Origin: Bacillus sp. OK048
GTDB lineage: Bacteria > Bacillota > Bacilli > Bacillales > Cytobacillaceae
NCBI RefSeq assembly: GCF_900103525.1
Contig: NZ_FNHN01000010.1
Location: 124,001 to 188,000, forward strand
Length of the DNA stretch: 64,000 nt
Reading direction: 5' to 3'
The notes beneath the pieces were generated by a model, which saw only the letters and a list, made by a program, of their open reading frames with translations, ran no database searches and was not told the DNA's origin. The translations under genes were made by a program, and so were the position numbers. Positions within the stretch are counted from its first letter, which is position 1. Each line of letters starts with the position of its first letter. Positions 60,702 through 64,000 of this stretch are shown here, one piece after another.

Positions 60702-61970
60702 TTAATGCTCCACTTCCCTAACCATAGAAACCTTTCGTGATTCCTCCACAACGGCTTTCAAATCATTTCCAGATGGATTCTGGAATAATCGCAGCTCAAA
60801 CTCCTGTACGACGGCAAAGAGATGGTCAAAGATATCAGCTTGTACCGTTTCGTATACTGCCCATCTAATATCATTTGAAAAAGCATAGATTTCTACTGGC
60901 AGCCCGTGCTCAGTTGGTGCTAACTGTCTAACCATTAAGGTCATTTCCTGATTGATTCCCGGATGATGTAAAAGATAATTGCTGATGTACGCCCGAAAAA
61001 CACCGATATTCGTGAGGGCCCTTCCGTTCACCGGATTGTTTCGGTTTATTTCATGCCTGGCATTGAACTCGGCAATTTCTCGTTCTCGATCGATTATATG
61101 GTCTGAAAGATAGTGGATATTTTTAAATTTTTCAATCATCTCATCGGTACAAAAAATAATACTAGTGGTGTCGATAAATAAAGATCGCTTAATCCGGCGC
61201 CCTCCAGAGGTTTGCATCCCTCTCCAATTGATAAAGGAATCAGATATGAGGGCATAGCTTGGAATCGTCGTTATCGTTTTATCAAAGTTTTGCACCTTTA
61301 CTGTATTTAAAGAAATATCAACAATGTTTCCATCAGCCCCATATTTAGGCATTTCAATCCAGTCACCCATCCGAACCATATCATTGGCAGTCAACTGAAT
61401 CCCTGCAACAAGTCCTAATAACGAATCTTTAAAAACCAACAAAATTACGGCAGATAGCGCACCTATTCCACTTAGAAAAATAAGCGGACTTTTGCCAATC
61501 AGGTTTGCGATTACCAAGATGATACCAAGGGTAATGAAAAAGATATTGACTACCTGGATATACCCTTTTATTGGCCTGATTTTAGATATTTCAAAGGTTT
61601 GGTAAATATCATTAACCGCATTTAATACGCTGTTTATAACGATTAATCCCATAATGATTAAATAGGCAATGGCGCCCTTTTCAATCAAATTCTGATAGCT
61701 TGGAAAGGTGGATGCAAAATAATAAATAATGATGGCAGGAACAAAATGGGACATGTTATGAAAAACACGGCGTTCCAAAAGCATATCATCCCACGTGAAT
61801 TTGTTACTTCGCACAATATGCGAGATAACTCTGAATACGACCTTTTTCGTGATAAAATTCGCTATTATACAGATAGTCGCTATGAAAAAAATCATGATGA
61901 CGATTGATAGATACTTTGCAATAGTAGGATCCATTTCTAAATCTAAAAGCATGTTACTTATGTAATTCAT
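60702..61970 (-). CDS. MscS-family mechanosensitive channel (YbdG-like)
   Basis: A 422-residue protein. Four to five N-terminal helices are followed by the pore helix region GIGALSAVILLVFKDSLLGLVAGIQL near 165 (in part), then the beta domain DMVRMGDWIEMPKYGADGNIVDISLNTVKVQN near 195 (in part). The C-terminal part of about 180 residues is longer than MscS itself and matches E. coli YbdG/YbdG-like channels. It opens under osmotic downshock to release solutes. ATG 61970 follows GGAGAC-type upstream sequence. Monocistronic. Confidence 0.92.
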   Translation of the reverse strand: MNYISNMLLDLEMDPTIAKYLSIVIMIFFIATICIIANFITKKVVFRVISHIVRSNKFTWDDMLLERRVFHNMSHFVPAIIIYYFASTFPSYQNLIEKGAIAYLIIMGLIVINSVLNAVNDIYQTFEISKIRPIKGYIQVVNIFFITLGIILVIANLIGKSPLIFLSGIGALSAVILLVFKDSLLGLVAGIQLTANDMVRMGDWIEMPKYGADGNIVDISLNTVKVQNFDKTITTIPSYALISDSFINWRGMQTSGGRRIKRSLFIDTTSIIFCTDEMIEKFKNIHYLSDHIIDREREIAEFNARHEINRNNPVNGRALTNIGVFRAYISNYLLHHPGINQEMTLMVRQLAPTEHGLPVEIYAFSNDIRWAVYETVQADIFDHLFAVVQEFELRLFQNPSGNDLKAVVEESRKVSMVREVEH

Positions 61971-62082
61971 AATGTCTCCATCTCTGATGTAATTTTGAGT
62001 TATTTACCATTATAACAGAAAGATGTAGGATGGGTTTTCTTGGACGATTTGAGTCAAGATAACTTTCAATTTGCCACTGACA

Positions 62083-62130
62083 AAAAAGCACCAAACTCTT
62101 CTAATTTATGGATGGTGTCTGGTGCTTTTT
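62083..62130. terminator. Terminator between the MscS and AlkD-like genes
   Basis: aaaaagcacca (62083-62093) pairs with tggtgcttttt (62120-62130); T-runs on both strands. It lies downstream of the AlkD-like gene. Confidence 0.8.
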
Positions 62131-62184
62131 CAATTTCCCTTGCTCCTAAAACATATATGTTTTCTTTTTTTTATGAAATCAATA

Positions 62185-62892
62185 CTAACACCTTACATAT
62201 TTGCGTTTGAAACCAAGCTTCCCTCTATCTATTTCCTTTTGAATATTTTCAGAGGCATGTAATATACTGCTTTTTTTCTTGCCACGCTTCATTTCGACCG
62301 GTCCAACTGCCTTAGCAGTTTCAACCGCCTTATCATGGAGTGGCAAATAAGAAATCCCGACGGTGTAAATAAAATTATTCATCGCAGATTTTGTTCGTTC
62401 CGGAGAATTATGAATGGTTTTTTCCACCTGATCAAGCATAAGGTCCATCTTGCTTACACTAAATTCAGCGTCAGGACGGTTACCCATTAGCCAACAGTAA
62501 CAGCTCCAGCCTGCCGACATTTTAAGTTCTTCACCGCTTGCAATCCATTTATCGGCAACCACTTGGGCAATATCGGTTTCCGCCAATGTTACAGCAACCA
62601 CATAATCGCTCAGCATATAAAAATAAGCTGCATCTATCCAACGTTCAAAATCCTCTTCAGACATTGCCATTGGATCCGCAATGATGCCAGCAAAATACAT
62701 AGCATCGTAGTTCCCTGTGGAGTATAGCTGCTCTGCCAATGGCTGATTTAGCTTGATTTTCTTTGCAATCGGCTTCATTACGCCAGTTGCCACACCAAAA
62801 AGCGGCTCGTGTGCTCCATTGCTTATGTATGTCTTTTTGATTCGTTCCTTACCGAGCGCTTCCAATTCCTGCATAACTATTTCGAAATCCAT
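62185..62892 (-). CDS. DNA alkylation repair enzyme (AlkD/HEAT-like) family protein
   Basis: A 235-residue, all-helical protein of the AlkC/AlkD HEAT-repeat group. It includes ERIKKTYISNGAHEPLFGVATGVMKPIAK (in part), QLYSTGNYDAMYFAGIIADP near 55 and SDYVVAVTLAE near 95. The tail ends CKR-like, basic (DRGKLGFKRKYVRC), suiting nucleic-acid binding. Classical AlkD lifts alkylated bases from DNA; this branch lacks direct evidence for glycosylase activity. ATG 62892 is chosen from family alignment; the ribosome binding site GGGGG is somewhat distant. A GTG nine bases upstream is an alternative. Confidence 0.78.
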   Translation of the reverse strand: MDFEIVMQELEALGKERIKKTYISNGAHEPLFGVATGVMKPIAKKIKLNQPLAEQLYSTGNYDAMYFAGIIADPMAMSEEDFERWIDAAYFYMLSDYVVAVTLAETDIAQVVADKWIASGEELKMSAGWSCYCWLMGNRPDAEFSVSKMDLMLDQVEKTIHNSPERTKSAMNNFIYTVGISYLPLHDKAVETAKAVGPVEMKRGKKKSSILHASENIQKEIDRGKLGFKRKYVRC

Positions 62893-63130
62893 TTTTTGCA
62901 CATCCCCCATAAAACTATATATCCAAATAATTATAACCATCTTAGCAAAAAAGTGCCAGACACCATCCAATTAAAGCCGCTCTAATGCTCTAATTGATCG
63001 GGACAAGCACTAGAATTATTTCATATTTTCAAGAGGTATAGGAAACTTTGTTAAGTGAAAAAGAATCATTTATTTCGTTATTACTATTTTTGTAAACATA
63101 CATAGTTAAATGAGGGGGAAAATTTGTCTA

Positions 63131-64000
63131 TCAAAAAATTCGATCTAGAAAATGGTTTAAGAATTTTTCTGCTTCTACTTTAGTGCAGACTTGAATTTTC
63201 GGTTCACCTTCAGCGTTCGCGATTGTTCTCCCCGCCTCTTCTCCTTCTAGTACAACTTGTACATTCCATTTTTCTTTCTTAACGAAACTTGGGTCTATCA
63301 CGACTCCTACAGCCAACGGGTCATGCAGGGCACATCCGCCAATACCTGGGTGGAACGTTTCATATGATTGCATATAAAAACTGGTTATATCTGCAAAAAA
63401 GTGAGTAGCCTCCGTACCTATTGCCCGCCACTCATTTAAATTTGCACTTGGCAATAGTGTTTTCATAGTAACATCGAGTCCCACAATCGTTACCGTCAGT
63501 CCGGAAGAAAACACAATAGATGCAGCTTCAGGATCGGTTATTATGTTTGCTTCGCTATACGGTGTGACATTACCTGATGTAAAAACGGCCCCGCCCATGA
63601 TGACTACCTCTTTTATAAGAGAGGCTATTTCAGGCTCCATTTCAACAGCTAGTGCTAGATTGGTAAGCGGCCCCACTGCAATAATCGTCATTTCGTTCGG
63701 GCGCTGTTTAACCTGGCGAATCAGATAATCCACTGCCCCTTCTGACTCTGCTTCCCTGGCAGGAGGTCGATCAAATTTATTGCCCAGACCATCTTCACCG
63801 TGGACATGTGTGGGGAACTTTTTTCGAGCCCGTTTCAGAGGATTACCTGCTCCTGCATAGACAGGAACCATTCTTCCAAGCTTCTCTAAAACAACTAGTG
63901 TATTACGGGTGGTATATTCTATTGGTCCATTCCCAAAGCATGTCGTCAAACCAATGACCTCTAACTCTGGAGAGTTCAAAGCATAGGCAATCGCCAATGC
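63131..64000 (-). CDS. Inosine-uridine-preferring nucleoside hydrolase, N-terminus beyond window
   Basis: At least 289 codons are visible; the N-terminal DTDxGxDDA calcium motif lies beyond base 64000. Seen are LTTCFGNGPIEYTTRNTLVVL, HGEDGLGN near the active site, VGPLTNLALAVE, VVIMGGAVFTSGNVTP, EANIITDPEAASIVF and the late HDPLAVGVVIDPSF with the second calcium-binding Asp. These are signatures of IunH-type hydrolases, which split nucleosides into base plus ribose for salvage. Stop at 63131. Nothing else of its operon is in view. Confidence 0.92.
   Translation of the reverse strand, partial: ALAIAYALNSPELEVIGLTTCFGNGPIEYTTRNTLVVLEKLGRMVPVYAGAGNPLKRARKKFPTHVHGEDGLGNKFDRPPAREAESEGAVDYLIRQVKQRPNEMTIIAVGPLTNLALAVEMEPEIASLIKEVVIMGGAVFTSGNVTPYSEANIITDPEAASIVFSSGLTVTIVGLDVTMKTLLPSANLNEWRAIGTEATHFFADITSFYMQSYETFHPGIGGCALHDPLAVGVVIDPSFVKKEKWNVQVVLEGEEAGRTIANAEGEPKIQVCTKVEAEKFLNHFLDRIF

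Noticed and set aside
1..64000. tRNA, rRNA, prophage, insertion sequence or defence island
   Set aside because: No tRNA-like cloverleaf, rRNA segment, integrase, transposase, capsid, restriction or toxin-antitoxin gene could be supported from the sequence.

Overview
The window looks like a chromosomal segment of an aerobic, endospore-forming Bacillaceae bacterium (Bacillus/Neobacillus-like). Base composition is low-GC and gene starts carry strong AGGAGG-type ribosome binding sites with frequent TTG/GTG starts. Markers include an alpha/beta small acid-soluble spore protein, a leucine T-box on leuA, CcpA-type cre sites, a CymR-like box upstream of sulfate uptake genes, a DesR-like fatty-acid desaturase locus and YesL/YesM/YesN-type proteins. 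No prophage, plasmid backbone, rRNA, tRNA, CRISPR array or complete insertion sequence was seen. Genus is an inference.

Layout. 1-6.6 kb: a sugar-diacid (glucarate/galactarate) operon on the minus strand (DapA-family lyase, GntP permease, tartronate semialdehyde reductase, glucarate dehydratase, glycerate kinase), divergent from a CdaR-type activator. 6.6-9.7 kb: two transporters. 9.8-14.5 kb: proline dehydrogenase with an extra hydrophobic tail, a stand-alone FtsZ, a DUF1002 protein and a YhdH-type oxidoreductase. 14.5-18.7 kb: a tandem array of palindromic 52-bp repeats, an IclR regulator, malate synthase G, an internally deleted glycolate-oxidase remnant and a sirtuin remnant. 18.7-24.4 kb: a MalY/PatB-type C-S lyase and a sulfate ABC operon (yezD, binding protein, cysT, cysW, cysA). 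24.4-28.3 kb: an extra RNase J, a CAP-domain protein, a spore protein and a SET-domain protein. 28.3-30 kb: a desaturase with a DesR-like regulator that has lost most of its DNA-binding domain and has no DesK. 30-37 kb: an amino-acid symporter, a PanE-like reductase, a membrane-anchored trypsin-like protease, and a PP-loop protein paired with a MOP-superfamily exporter. 37-44 kb: small envelope proteins, DinB, a lipoprotein, GNAT, and 4-hydroxyphenylacetate hydroxylase (HpaB) with a V4R/PucR-type regulator. 44-51.8 kb: an FNT channel, a divergent second PRPP synthetase, an AIM24 protein, T-box-controlled leuA, a DUF421 protein, a thiamine-binding-type protein and a methyltransferase. 51.8-58.7 kb: a sugar ABC transporter with a YesM/YesN-type two-component system (the kinase is frameshifted) and YesL, lying between two GC-rich intergenic repeats. 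58.9-64 kb: a TetR/DsbA-like divergent pair, a MscS channel, an AlkD-like protein and a partial nucleoside hydrolase.

Two themes stand out. First, several core functions appear as isolated copies away from their usual gene neighbourhoods (FtsZ, RNase J, PRPP synthetase), and the PRPP synthetase has changes at active-site positions. Second, several genes are decaying: glcD, sir2, desR/desK and the yesM-like kinase. No single obvious new defence or biosynthetic system was found. The best candidates for undescribed biology are the PP-loop/exporter pair, the divergent housekeeping paralogues, the HTH-less DesR and the palindromic repeat array.
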